Position numbers and translations under genes: made by a program
Part shown: piece by piece, positions 47,614 through 55,939 of the stretch
How positions within the stretch are numbered: position 1 is the first letter of the stretch
How the letters are laid out: each line of letters starts with the position of its first letter
The notes under the pieces: generated by a model
Seen by the model: only the letters and a program-made list of their open reading frames with translations
Told to the model about the DNA's origin: nothing
Databases searched by the model: none
Assembly (NCBI GenBank): GCA_018402585.1
Contig: JAGYIO010000001.1
Coordinates: 434,001-498,000, forward strand
Reading direction: 5' to 3'
From: Chthoniobacterales bacterium
Lineage (GTDB): Bacteria; Verrucomicrobiota; Verrucomicrobiia; Chthoniobacterales; JACTMZ01
Length of the DNA stretch: 64,000 nt

Positions 47614-47803
47614 AAGGTCCACCGCGCCGCCCGGAATCTCATCCCTCGCTTCCCCCAAGGTCCACCGCGCCGCCCGGAGTCTCATCCCTCGCTTCCCCCA
47701 AGGTCCACCGCGCCGCCCGGAATCTCATCCCTCGCTTCCCCCAAGGTCCACCGCGCCGCCCGGAATCTCATCCCTCGCTTCCCCCAAGGTCCACCGCGCC
47801 GCC
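47614..47803. repeat. 43-bp tandem repeat, four full copies and one partial
   Basis: The unit AAGGTCCACCGCGCCGCCCG plus GAATCTCATCCCTCGCTTCCCCC begins at 47614, 47657, 47700 and 47743, with a partial fifth at 47786. Copies differ by at most a base or two (A/G at the AATC/AGTC position of copy 2). Each unit begins with the right arm of hairpin element A, so the array grew from the end of the transposase unit. It is contiguous, without CRISPR-like spacers. Confidence 0.92.
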
Positions 47804-47874
47804 AGATCCGCCGCGCCCCGTCCCCCCGCGCCACGGGGCTTGTCCCCGTGGACGGGAGAGGCAGGTCCGTCGGG

Positions 47875-49941
47875 CTACCGCCCGGCCTCGGCCCGCAGGC
47901 GGCGGTAGATCTCGGCGAACTGGCCGCTTTGCTTGATCCCGTCGTCGGCCAGGGCCAAGGCCTTCGGCTTCTGCCCGGTTTGCAGGTAGGACAAAATCAG
48001 CGCCTGATCGGTGGCGACGAGGTCTTCGGCCTGCATCTTAACCCGCGCAGCGAGGAGGTAGGGGATGGCCTCGGTCCATTCCTCGCGCAACTGATGCAAG
48101 CGCCCGAGGTAGCGCTCGGTCAGCCCGCTCTCGGAGTACCCGTGGGTGAGAAGGAATTGTCCTTGGGCGATGGCTTCGGCCGCCTCGGCCAAGGCTCCGG
48201 GGTCGAGCCTGCCGTCGATTTTCTGCCGGCAGGCCAGGGCGAAGTAAACGTATTCGAGCGACCACGAGGTGTAATCGGGGACTTGGCGCGCCGCGATTTG
48301 GTAGAACTTGAGCGCTTCTTCCGTCTTGCCCTCGCGCAGGAGGACGCGGGCCACCATGCCGGTGAGCGGACGGAGCCCGCCGGCGTGCGGACGCAAGGTC
48401 TGCCACTCGCGCGCCGCGGCGAGCACCCCGGGACTCATGCCTGCCTCTTCCTCACGGCACAACTGGGCAAAGACCTCGAAAGCCGGCGTGTTCGTTTTTT
48501 TCATAAACGGCACGCCGAAGAGGACGCGCAGGGTGTGGTTGACCCGGTAGTCGTCGTAGCGGTTGGTGCCGAGGGTTTCCGCGTAGGACTCGTCATCCTG
48601 CACGAGGGCGAGTTCGTCCGGGCCGAGTTGGAGGGGACCGGAAAGGTTGACCATGGCGCCGACCATGGCCCGGGCGGCGAGGGCCTGGCCGGAAAGCGAG
48701 AGATGCACGTGGTCGTCGAGCAATTCCCAGCCGGTGGCCCCGTCGGGGCTTTCCTGGCGGAAGATTTCCGCCACATCGCAAAGCACGGCGCCCTTGACCA
48801 GCGCGGTGTTGCGGATGGCCTGCTCGGTCCGGGAGATCGGGCGCCAGGGCATGGTGTCGAAGTCGCGGGCCTCGAGAAAGGCGGTGCGGGCCAGTTCCGG
48901 TTGGTCAGCGCGGGCCAGCACCTGGCCGAGGAGAAAGCGGGCCCGGGCGTGGCGCGGGGCGAGCTGCACGGCTTGGCGGAGGAGGTTGACCGCCCGGGAA
49001 AAGTCATCGGCCCCGGCCGCGTCGGCCGCCTCGCCCAGGAGGCGGCGCAACTCCCGCTGCTGCGTTTCATCAAGGCCGGCGGTGTCCTCCGCCCCGAGCG
49101 GCGCGAGACCCGACTCGTTGCTCGCCGTGGTGCAGACCATGGCCGGGACGCCCGTCGCTTTGACTTCATCGAGCATGGTGCCGAGGTTGGCCGCGAGATT
49201 GCGGGCCGCCGCCTCGCGCAACGGGGAGTCGGCCGCGATGACCGTCTGGCCGATCATTTCCTCCATCAGGCTCCGGTTTTCGTCCGCCCCCCGGTAAAGC
49301 CAGCTGTCCAGCACCTGAACGAGGGCCAGGCCCCGCGCGGCGCGCATCGCGCGCAAGGCCCAGGGCGGGAGGGAGCCGGCCGCATTGATCGAGGCCGTGC
49401 CGTAAGCGCCGAAGAATTCGTTGTTGCCGGTGTAGAAAATGAAGAGGTCGGGCGAGAAGCGGAGCGCATCGCGCACCTGATAGACGAGCGGGAAGCTGGC
49501 CACCGCGGTCGTGCCGAGGTTGATCACTTCGATGGTTTTCCCCGGCCAGGCATCGGAGAGCATGGCTTGGAGGAAGGAGGACATCGCGAGGTTGCGCGGT
49601 TGCGGGTAGCCCTTGGCGGCGGATTCGCCGACCAGGAAAATACGCACGGTATCTGCCGGCTTGGGCAGGAGAAAATTGGTTTGCTCGGCGTAGCCCGGGC
49701 GGGTCGGATTGGCGAAGAAGTAGGGCTTGGCCGCCGCCGGTTCGACCATGCAAAGGGTCGGGCCGGAGGGCAGTGTCCCGGCCTCACGGATCCACGCCGG
49801 GTAGCCGCCCCAGCCGAAGAGGCGCAGGATCAATTCCGCCGCGGCAAGAAAAAGGAAAGGCAGCGCGACGGTGATGAGAATGAAGAGCCGACGCCTGGCC
49901 GGCGAGAGCGGGAGGTGGGCGCTGGGGGTTTTCTTGGCCAT
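47875..49941 (-). CDS. Membrane-anchored SGNH hydrolase with TPR region
   Basis: The 688-residue protein has an N-terminal membrane helix (about 19-42) and an SGNH/GDSL-like hydrolase domain (about 95-270 and 395-425). Block I reads IFLVGESAAKGYP (nucleophile Ser in GES), block III FYTGNNEFFG, and the catalytic Asp-x-x-His lies in LLDDHVHLSLSGQAL. Between and after these blocks are TPR-like helices (FSRAVNLLRQAVQLAPRHAR; a C-terminal set about 500-680). SGNH enzymes of this kind deacetylate or acetylate extracellular glycans; the TPR region suggests a partner. It is convergent with the transposase unit. The exact substrate is unknown. Confidence 0.75.
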   Translation of the reverse strand: MAKKTPSAHLPLSPARRRLFILITVALPFLFLAAAELILRLFGWGGYPAWIREAGTLPSGPTLCMVEPAAAKPYFFANPTRPGYAEQTNFLLPKPADTVRIFLVGESAAKGYPQPRNLAMSSFLQAMLSDAWPGKTIEVINLGTTAVASFPLVYQVRDALRFSPDLFIFYTGNNEFFGAYGTASINAAGSLPPWALRAMRAARGLALVQVLDSWLYRGADENRSLMEEMIGQTVIAADSPLREAAARNLAANLGTMLDEVKATGVPAMVCTTASNESGLAPLGAEDTAGLDETQQRELRRLLGEAADAAGADDFSRAVNLLRQAVQLAPRHARARFLLGQVLARADQPELARTAFLEARDFDTMPWRPISRTEQAIRNTALVKGAVLCDVAEIFRQESPDGATGWELLDDHVHLSLSGQALAARAMVGAMVNLSGPLQLGPDELALVQDDESYAETLGTNRYDDYRVNHTLRVLFGVPFMKKTNTPAFEVFAQLCREEEAGMSPGVLAAAREWQTLRPHAGGLRPLTGMVARVLLREGKTEEALKFYQIAARQVPDYTSWSLEYVYFALACRQKIDGRLDPGALAEAAEAIAQGQFLLTHGYSESGLTERYLGRLHQLREEWTEAIPYLLAARVKMQAEDLVATDQALILSYLQTGQKPKALALADDGIKQSGQFAEIYRRLRAEAGR

Positions 49942-50037
49942 GGGGTGGAGGGAACTCTAGGCCAGAAGGGCGCGGAGGCCAATGCTCCGGGGCGCGTTCT
50001 GGTCACTGGGGGATCTCATGGGCAGACGGCCCGGGAC

Positions 50038-50095
50038 GCAGCCTCGGGCGGTCGGTGGAGACAAGGTCCACCGCGCCGCTCAAGCACCGCGCCGA
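50038..50095. repeat. REP-like element (family 2)
   Basis: GGTCGGTGGAGACAAGGTCCACCGCGCCGCTC (about 50049-50080, in pieces) is another copy of hairpin element A of the transposase unit. It lies between the SGNH gene and a bidirectional terminator. Confidence 0.65.
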
Positions 50096-50124
50096 CCACA
50101 AACCACAGGGCCGACCCGAAGATC

Positions 50125-50163
50125 AAAAACCCCGGACCGGGAAGAATCCGGACCGGGGTTTTT
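50125..50163. terminator. Bidirectional Rho-independent terminator
   Basis: AAAAACCCCGGACCGG and CCGGACCGGGGTTTTT form a 16-bp hairpin with one central mismatch and a 7-nt loop, flanked by A5 on one side and T5 on the other. It ends the PEP-CTERM gene on the minus strand, whose stop is 20 bp away, and works equally on the plus strand. Confidence 0.85.
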
Positions 50164-50183
50164 GTGTGGGACTCGGGGGAAAT

Positions 50184-50939
50184 TTATTTCCGCGCGCGGC
50201 GCCGGGCGGCATAACCCGCCAAGCCCAAGGCACCAAGGGTGAGCAGGGCGTAGGTGGTGGGTTCGGGGATGGTGGTGAAGCTATTGCTGCCAGCTGCAGT
50301 GAAGGCGTTGTAGCCCTGTGCAGGAGTTCCTGTAAAAGATGCACCAAAAGTTTCCGTTGAACGGAAAGCCGTCTCGCTGATGTATGAGGTGAAGAAAGAA
50401 AACGACTGACCGCTGTTTGCAGTCAACCCAATGTTACTGACGTTGAGACTGAAGTTATACGAGGTCTCCGATTGGGTTGCAGAAGCGGGCAACAAGTTGG
50501 CAGACACTTGGAAGGGGAAGTCTGCGGGATTACTGAGGCTCCAAAGGCCCGCAAAACCGTTGTTGAGAGCAAGTGCGTAATCAGCAGTAAATCCACTGGC
50601 GAAATTAAGCGTGGAGCGTTGTGAGGTGTTTGTATTAACCCCAGATATCGCTCGGCGAAGTCCGTCGGCATTGTCGGTAAAGCCCGAAGTCGAGGTAGCA
50701 CCACCCGGGATTGAGTCAAAATAGATAACTATGGCATTGTTGAAATCAGAGCTGCCACGGGTGTAAGTGAAACTAAGGGCTCCAAGATTGTCATTAACGA
50801 TTTGAAACGAACCAGTGCCAACAGCGCCGCCAAAGTCGGTATTGCCGTTTCCGGCGTAATTGTTGGTGACGAGCTGCGCGTTCGCTGAAGCCAGCGCGAG
50901 CGCCGCGGTGACAAAAGCTGAGAGGAGAATTCTTTTCAT
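50184..50939 (-). CDS. PEP-CTERM sorting domain protein
   Basis: The 251-residue protein has a signal peptide (1-21; LLSAFVTAALALASANA) and a beta-rich middle with many Asn, Ser and Thr (GAVGTGSFQIVNDNLGALSF, YIDSIPGG-like region). It ends with the PEP-CTERM signal: IPEPTTYALLTLGALGLAGY followed by AARRRARK. Such proteins are cleaved and anchored by an exosortase in bacteria that make exopolysaccharide. The protein is intact, unlike the frameshifted PEP-CTERM gene at 45.7 kb. No exosortase gene is in the window. A strong terminator follows. Confidence 0.9.
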   Translation of the reverse strand: MKRILLSAFVTAALALASANAQLVTNNYAGNGNTDFGGAVGTGSFQIVNDNLGALSFTYTRGSSDFNNAIVIYFDSIPGGATSTSGFTDNADGLRRAISGVNTNTSQRSTLNFASGFTADYALALNNGFAGLWSLSNPADFPFQVSANLLPASATQSETSYNFSLNVSNIGLTANSGQSFSFFTSYISETAFRSTETFGASFTGTPAQGYNAFTAAGSNSFTTIPEPTTYALLTLGALGLAGYAARRRARK

Positions 50940-51084
50940 TTGCTGGGAGGCATTTTAGAGGTGAACAACTGAGGGAACAATTAAAATTTAAGGCCCGGGA
51001 ATGAGCCGTCAAGAGATTTTTGTGGCAATTATGGGAATTTTTCGGGGTAAACAACCCACTCGGCCTGAGGGTTTTAGAATAGGC

Positions 51085-51792
51085 CTATCCCTCAGCATGG
51101 GCAGAATGTTTCTTACGACGCAGGCGGAACCAATTGTTCCAGGTTTTGCGCATGGTCTGTCGGGTGGAGAGGTATTGCTGCTCCAGCTCGGTGCCGCGCT
51201 GCATCGCGTCGAGCACGCCGCGCACGCTGAAGTCGTCCGTCTCGAGGATGGTGCAGGCCACCCCGACCGCCCCGGCATGGTGCGCATCGCTCCCGGCCGT
51301 CATGGGCAACCCACGGCGCAACGCGTAGTCGTAGGCCTTGCGGTTGTGCCGCTTCAAGGTCGTCGCGGCGTTGAAGACCTCAAGCCCGTCGAGCGGCAAG
51401 GCATCGAGCACCGACTCGCGGATGCCGGCCCGGAACAAGTCGTAAGGGTGCGGCGCCACGGCCATCCCGCCGGCGGCGTGGGCCAGACGGCAAACTTCGG
51501 CGGCCGGCATCCCTTTGAGGGAGGAAGGCAGGGTGCAGCCGAGGCAGAGCAAGTGACCGTCCGCCGTGGTCACCTCGATCCCGGGGATGACGAGGAATCC
51601 GTCGACCGGTTGACCATCGGCCTGCATCAGTCCGCGTTCCACGAGGTAACCGACCGCCTCGCACGTGTTGTGGTCGGTGATGGCCAAGCCGTGCAGCCCG
51701 GCCGCCCGGGCCGAGGCAACCAAGTCCTCCGGACGGCTCACGCCGTCCGCGGAGAAGAAGGAGTGGACGTGGAGGTCAATGCGAAGGGTCAT
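51085..51792 (-). CDS. PHP-domain metal-dependent phosphoesterase
   Basis: The 235-residue PHP family protein has metal-binding motifs LRIDLHVHSFFSADGV (HxH), LAITDHNTCEAV (DH), VIPGIEVTTADGHLLCLG, AVAPHPYDLF and TAGSDAHHAG. All expected His and Asp ligands are present, so it should be catalytically competent. Small stand-alone PHP enzymes include 5'-nucleosidases (YciV/RnaAM) and histidinol-phosphate phosphatase relatives. Its C-terminus ends in a basic helical tail (RKTWNNWFRLRRKKHS) that might bind RNA or membrane. It is a single gene. Confidence 0.88.
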   Translation of the reverse strand: MTLRIDLHVHSFFSADGVSRPEDLVASARAAGLHGLAITDHNTCEAVGYLVERGLMQADGQPVDGFLVIPGIEVTTADGHLLCLGCTLPSSLKGMPAAEVCRLAHAAGGMAVAPHPYDLFRAGIRESVLDALPLDGLEVFNAATTLKRHNRKAYDYALRRGLPMTAGSDAHHAGAVGVACTILETDDFSVRGVLDAMQRGTELEQQYLSTRQTMRKTWNNWFRLRRKKHSAHAEG

Positions 51793-51807
51793 GGGGCAGC
51801 GTTGTGC

Positions 51808-52015
51808 GCTGCCCAGTGTTCAGTTTTCAGTTTTCGGTGTCCAGTGGATCCGGCGACGAAGTCGCCGGAGTTTTCCGTGTTCAGTGATTCAGTGTTCAGT
51901 AACGGCGGGATTCCGGGGGAGCCCGTCCCCCCTGAGCCAAAGCGTCGTCCGTCCGCTGCTCTGCAAAAGACTGAACACTGAACCACTGAACACTGAACCA
52001 CTGAACACTCCGCGC
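51808..52015. repeat. CAGTGTTCAGT-type degenerate repeat, inverted
   Basis: Plus-strand copies such as CAGTGTTCAGTTTTCAG (from about 51814) and GTGTTCAGTGATTCAGTGTT (about 51878-51898) face inverted copies such as CTGAACACTGAACCACTGAA (about 51970-51995). The middle reads GGCGGGATTCCGGGGGAGCC. The array lies between the divergent PHP and ppgK genes and could form a long hairpin. The same motif family appears at 53.94-54.03 kb. Confidence 0.75.
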
Positions 52016-52085
52016 TGCGGCCCTCCGGCCGCGGCGCGGATCCGTTCTTGCCCCTCTGGCGCCCGCTGTTATGCAATCGCCATGC

Positions 52086-52841
52086 ATGCAACTCCTCGGC
52101 ATCGACATTGGCGGTTCGGGCATCAAAGGCGCTCCGGTCAATATTGCAGCAGGAAATCTCGCGGCCGAACGCCTGCGCCTCGCCACCCCCTCGCCCTCGG
52201 CTCCGGACGCCGTGGCCGGGGTCATCCGGCAGATCACGGAGAGCTTCAGCACCACGAGCGGGCCGATCGGCATCACTTTCCCGGGGGTGGTCAAACACGG
52301 ACGCATCCTCACCGCGGCCAACATGGATCCCGCCTGGATCGGCTTTGATGCGGCCACCTTTTTCTCGGCCAAGCTCGGACGCCCCGCCTTGATGATCAAC
52401 GATGCCGATGCCGCGGGCCGGGCCGAAATGCGTTTCGGCGCCGGGCGCGGGATCGGCGGCACCGTGGTCCTGCTCACCCTCGGCACCGGCGTCGGGAGTG
52501 CCGTTTTTCTCGATGGCAAGCTGGTGCCCAATACAGAATTCGGCCACACGGAAATCCGGGGCAAGGATGCCGAGGCCCGGGCCTCCGACCGGGTGCGCGA
52601 GGAGAAGGACCTCGCCTGGGAACAGTGGGGGGAACGGGTCGGCGAAGTCATCGCCCGCCTCGCCTTCCTGCTCAATCCCGACCTGGTCATCATCGGCGGC
52701 GGGGTCAGCCGCAAAGCGGATAAATTCCTTCCCATCGTCCAGGGCATGGTCAAGGTCCCGGTGGTGCCGGCCCAATTACAAAACCAAGCCGGCCTGGTCG
52801 GCGCAGCCCTCGTCGCCGCCGGTGGCGACGTTTCCTCTTGA
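52086..52841 (+). CDS. ppgK: Polyphosphate glucokinase (ROK family)
   Basis: The 251-residue ROK-family kinase has the N-terminal phosphate loop [16 protein letters not shown], the PpgK-type motif and spacing. It also has [27 protein letters not shown] with catalytic Asp, [24 protein letters not shown] and [11 protein letters not shown]. It phosphorylates glucose using polyphosphate, and usually ATP as well. This fits a cell that takes up glucose from starch. Its stop TGA overlaps the TTG start of aroB, so the two are translationally coupled. The ATG at 52086 was preferred; an ATG at 52071 is in frame. Confidence 0.92.
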   Translation: MQLLGIDIGGSGIKGAPVNIAAGNLAAERLRLATPSPSAPDAVAGVIRQITESFSTTSGPIGITFPGVVKHGRILTAANMDPAWIGFDAATFFSAKLGRPALMINDADAAGRAEMRFGAGRGIGGTVVLLTLGTGVGSAVFLDGKLVPNTEFGHTEIRGKDAEARASDRVREEKDLAWEQWGERVGEVIARLAFLLNPDLVIIGGGVSRKADKFLPIVQGMVKVPVVPAQLQNQAGLVGAALVAAGGDVSS

Positions 52842-53926
52842 ACGCCGGCGCCCCGATCGAAGTGCCGGTCAACCTCCCGGGCCAGACCTGCCGCGTGCTG
52901 GTCGGTCCCGGACTCCTCGCCCGCACCGGCCAATTGGCCCGCGAGGGCGGACTGCACGGCCGCTGCGCCGTGATCACCGATGAAAATGTCGGCCCTCTCC
53001 ATGCTGCCGGCGTGTTGCAATCCCTCGAGGCGGCCGGTTTTCCTGCCGTCCTTCTTCCCGTGCCCGCCGGCGAACGATCAAAGTGCCTCGCCGTGGCCGA
53101 AGACCTCTGCGACCGCCTGATCGAGGCCGGACTCGACCGCGGTTCCTTTGTCGTCGCCTTGGGCGGCGGGGTGATCGGCGACCTCGCGGGCTTCGTTGCC
53201 GCCATTTACCAGCGGGGTATCCCCTTGGTGCAAATCCCCACGACCATCGTGGCCCAGGTCGACAGCTCGATCGGGGGCAAAACCGGGGTCAATGCCCGGG
53301 CCGGGAAAAATCTGATCGGCGCGTTCCACCAACCGCGCCTCGTCCTGGCCGACACCGACACGCTGGGCACCCTGCCCGACCGCGAATACCGCGAGGGCTT
53401 TGCCGAGGTGATCAAACACGGGGCCATCCGCGACGCCGCCCTGCTCGACGAACTCGACCCCGCCACCCCGCGCGAAAATCTCGCCCCGCTCATCGCCCGC
53501 AACATGACGATCAAAGCCGCCATCGTGGCGGCGGACGAATACGAACAAAGCGGCCAACGCGCCCTGCTCAACTTCGGCCACACCATCGCCCACGCGATCG
53601 AAAATGTGGCCGGCTACGGACGCTTCCTGCACGGCGAAGCGGTCAGCCTCGGGCTGGCCGCCGCGCTGGAAATTTCCCTGCGCAAATACGGCCTCGCCAC
53701 CGCGGAGGCCGATCGCCTCCGCGCAAAGTTGTCCGCCTTCGGCCTGCCCCTCACCCTGCCCGACGATCTGACCACCGACGCGCTCCTTGCCGCGGCAGGC
53801 CGCGACAAGAAATTCAGCACTGGCCGGATCCGCTATGTCGTCTGTCCGCGCCTCGGCGCAGCCTTCGTCGCGGAGGATGTGAGCGAAGACGATCTCCGCG
53901 CCGCGATCGATTCGCTGCGCGCCTGA
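52838..53926 (+). CDS. aroB: 3-dehydroquinate synthase
   Basis: The 362-residue protein has the DHQ synthase signatures [63 protein letters not shown] and [11 protein letters not shown] (metal-binding His). It closes DAHP into 3-dehydroquinate, step 2 of the shikimate pathway, with NAD+ and a divalent metal. Translation starts at TTG 52838, four bases inside the end of ppgK (TTGA overlap). Coupling a glucokinase with aroB is unusual and may be incidental. Confidence 0.96.
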   Translation: MNAGAPIEVPVNLPGQTCRVLVGPGLLARTGQLAREGGLHGRCAVITDENVGPLHAAGVLQSLEAAGFPAVLLPVPAGERSKCLAVAEDLCDRLIEAGLDRGSFVVALGGGVIGDLAGFVAAIYQRGIPLVQIPTTIVAQVDSSIGGKTGVNARAGKNLIGAFHQPRLVLADTDTLGTLPDREYREGFAEVIKHGAIRDAALLDELDPATPRENLAPLIARNMTIKAAIVAADEYEQSGQRALLNFGHTIAHAIENVAGYGRFLHGEAVSLGLAAALEISLRKYGLATAEADRLRAKLSAFGLPLTLPDDLTTDALLAAAGRDKKFSTGRIRYVVCPRLGAAFVAEDVSEDDLRAAIDSLRA

Positions 53927-53995
53927 AGCGCGGAGTTGGCAGTGTTCCGTTTACAGTGTTCAGTTTGGCGCGGCGGTCTCTGACCGCCGAATGCC

Positions 53996-55138
53996 GTGCT
54001 GAAAACTGAATCACCGAAAACGGAAAACTCTGCGCCAACCGCGCAGAAAGCGCGCCATCTCTACATCCACATCCCGTTCTGCCTGCAGATTTGTCCTTAC
54101 TGCAGCTTTTACAAGGACATCGCCGGTCCGGGGAAGGCCGATCCGCTGGTCGAGGCGGTCATTCGCGAGGCAGAACGGTTCGGCCGCGGGATCGCGCCGC
54201 GCACCATCTTCATCGGCGGGGGCACCCCGACCGCGCTGTCCGTCTCGCAATTGGAGCGGCTCTTCGCCGGTTTGCGCGAGCAAATGGATTTCGCCCGGGT
54301 CGAGGAATTCACCATCGAGATGAATCCGGCCACCGTGACGAAGCGCAAGGCGGACTTGCTCCGCCGCGCCGGGGTCAATCGCGTGAGCATGGGCCTGCAA
54401 TCATGGGACCCAGGCCTGCTCAAATTGCTCGGACGTGTCCATGATGCCGAGCAGGTCCGGCGATCCTTCGCCCTCTTGCGCCGCGCCGGATTCGACAACC
54501 TTAACCTCGACCTGATCTACGGGATTCCGGGCCAGACCCTCGCGCAGTGGGAGGAGAGCATCCGGCAGACCGCCGCACTCCGGCCCGAGCACATCTCGGC
54601 CTATTGCCTGACCTACGAGGAGGACACCGAATTCTTCGAACGACTGGCGCGGGGCGAATTTGCCGAGGACCGGGACAGCGATGCCGGATTTTTCGAACGC
54701 GGCGTCGCGCTCCTCGGGGCGGCCGGCTACGGGCAATACGAAATCTCCAATTACGCGCAAGCCGGACGCCAGTGCCGTCACAACCTGGCCTACTGGGAAG
54801 GCGCGGACTACCTCGGTCTCGGCCCGAGCGCTTGGTCCACGATCGGCGAGCGCCGTTGGCAAAACGTGCCCGACACCGCGGCCTACGTCCGCGCCATCCA
54901 GGCGGGAGTGCGTCCGGTCCGTGACGAAGAAATCCTGCCCGCGGCCACGCGGGAAGCGGAGAAAATCGCCTTCGGTTTGCGCATGAATGCCGGGATCGAC
55001 CCGGCACGGCTGGCCGAGCGGCGCGATCTGGTCGCCGGCTTGCGGGCCGAAGGATTGCTCGAGGACCACGGCCCGCGCGTCCGATTGACCGAACGCGGCC
55101 GCCTCCTGGCCGACGAAATCGCCTCCGAGTTGATCTGA
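53996..55138 (+). CDS. hemW: HemW-type radical SAM protein
   Basis: The 380-residue radical SAM protein begins near YIHIPFCLQICPYCSFYKDI, with the Cys29-x3-Cys33-x2-Cys36 iron-sulfur motif, and has IFIGGGTPTALS, VNRVSMGLQSWDPGLLKLLGR (two pieces), LIYGIPGQTLAQWEES and GQYEISNYA. The C-terminal HTH-like region (about 305-378) is typical of HemW, a haem chaperone related to coproporphyrinogen dehydrogenase HemN. The only usable start is GTG 53996, which lies in a CTGAAAACTGAATC-type repeat, so the first 15-20 residues come from repeat sequence and may not be native. Confidence 0.9.
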   Translation: MLKTESPKTENSAPTAQKARHLYIHIPFCLQICPYCSFYKDIAGPGKADPLVEAVIREAERFGRGIAPRTIFIGGGTPTALSVSQLERLFAGLREQMDFARVEEFTIEMNPATVTKRKADLLRRAGVNRVSMGLQSWDPGLLKLLGRVHDAEQVRRSFALLRRAGFDNLNLDLIYGIPGQTLAQWEESIRQTAALRPEHISAYCLTYEEDTEFFERLARGEFAEDRDSDAGFFERGVALLGAAGYGQYEISNYAQAGRQCRHNLAYWEGADYLGLGPSAWSTIGERRWQNVPDTAAYVRAIQAGVRPVRDEEILPAATREAEKIAFGLRMNAGIDPARLAERRDLVAGLRAEGLLEDHGPRVRLTERGRLLADEIASELI

Positions 55139-55292
55139 CGCCGGCACCCGGCGTTTTGGAGTGCGGCGGCAGAACCGCCGCTTTCTTCGGGTGGAAGCTC
55201 CGGATCTTGCCGCAGACCGCACCGCAGAGCGAACCTCCTCACGAAAAACGAAAAGCGCGGTCCAGCCGGCGCACTTCAAAAAACAGCCAACA

Positions 55293-55321
55293 AAAAGGGC
55301 GTCCCTCGCGGAACGCCCTTG
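55293..55321 (-). terminator. Rho-independent terminator of the RRM gene
   Basis: On the minus strand AAGGGCGT - 10 nt - ACGCCCTT (55321-55296) folds as a stem followed by a T-run. It lies 24 bp after the RRM protein stop. Confidence 0.85.
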
Positions 55322-55344
55322 GTGAATTGGTTTTGCCGGCCGGC

Positions 55345-55773
55345 TTAGTAGCCGCCGCGGTCGCTGCCGCGGTATCCACCGCCGCCGCCGCCGCCGCCAC
55401 CACGATAGCCACCGCCACCGCCGCCGCTCCGGCCTCCGCCGCCGCCGCCGCGATAGCCACCACCGCCGCCGCCACCGCCGCCACCGCGATATCCGCCGCC
55501 GCCACCGCCGCCTTGCGGACGGTCTTCACGGGGACGCGCTTCGTTGACTTGGATCGAACGGCCGTCCATGTCCTGGCCATGGAATTTGCCGACCGCCGCG
55601 TTGGCTTCCTCGTCACTGGAAAAAGTGACAAAACCGAAACCGCGGGAGCGGCCGGTCTGACGATCGACGGCAATCATGACGTCGGTCACGGTGCCACATT
55701 GTCCGAAGGCGTCGCGCAGCGAGTCTTCGGTGGTGCTGAAGGGGAGATTCCCCACATAGAGTTTGTTACCCAT
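55345..55773 (-). CDS. Glycine-rich RRM RNA-binding protein
   Basis: The 142-residue protein has one RRM (about 1-80) with RNP2 LYVGNLPF and RNP1 RGFGFVTF, both aromatic positions intact, then a Gly-rich tail with repeated Gly-Gly-Tyr-Arg units (about 90-142). This is the bacterial cold-shock-type Rbp family also found in cyanobacteria and PVC bacteria. It binds single-stranded RNA, often as a chaperone or localisation factor. The ATG at 55773 is the family start. A strong terminator follows, so it is a single-gene unit. The Gly-rich tail has near-exact repeats and may vary in copy number. Confidence 0.93.
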   Translation of the reverse strand: MGNKLYVGNLPFSTTEDSLRDAFGQCGTVTDVMIAVDRQTGRSRGFGFVTFSSDEEANAAVGKFHGQDMDGRSIQVNEARPREDRPQGGGGGGGYRGGGGGGGGGGYRGGGGGGRSGGGGGGYRGGGGGGGGGYRGSDRGGY

Positions 55774-55939
55774 ACTATTATCTTTCTGTTGTGTGTTACT
55801 GCCAGGCTCCAAGCCATCCGGTGCCTGCGCAGGTTCCCACGAACGTAAACTCAACCCGGGGGTGCGCTTTCTGACCTGAACTTGTCGACTGTCAGCCAGA
55901 AGCATCTGATAAACTGTGCAAAGCGCAAGCGAAATCGGC

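Larger units (their letters stand above)
46653..47862. mobile_element. Transposase unit bracketed by direct copies of two REP-like hairpins
   Basis: Element A (CCTGTTGCGGTCGGT with GACAC..AGGTCCACCGCGCCGCC) lies at 46653-46692 and 47593-47632. Element B (CCCCGCGCCACGGGGCTTGT, CCCCGTGGACGGGAGAGGC) lies at 46734-46772 and 47824-47862. Order and orientation are the same on both sides of the transposase gene. A folds as GGTGGAC-5nt-GTCCACC (downstream copy; one mismatch upstream), and B as CCACGGGG-CTTGT-CCCCGTGG. Related copies lie at about 44.62-44.68 kb and 50.05-50.09 kb. This is the layout of a REP-associated transposase and its REP sequences. Confidence 0.7.

Noticed and set aside
47614-47803. 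CRISPR array
   Set aside because: Units abut directly, with no variable spacers and no cas genes nearby.
47500-50214. A long plus-strand frame across the tandem repeat and opposite the SGNH gene
   Set aside because: It crosses non-coding repeats and an intrinsic terminator, and mirrors the real minus-strand gene.
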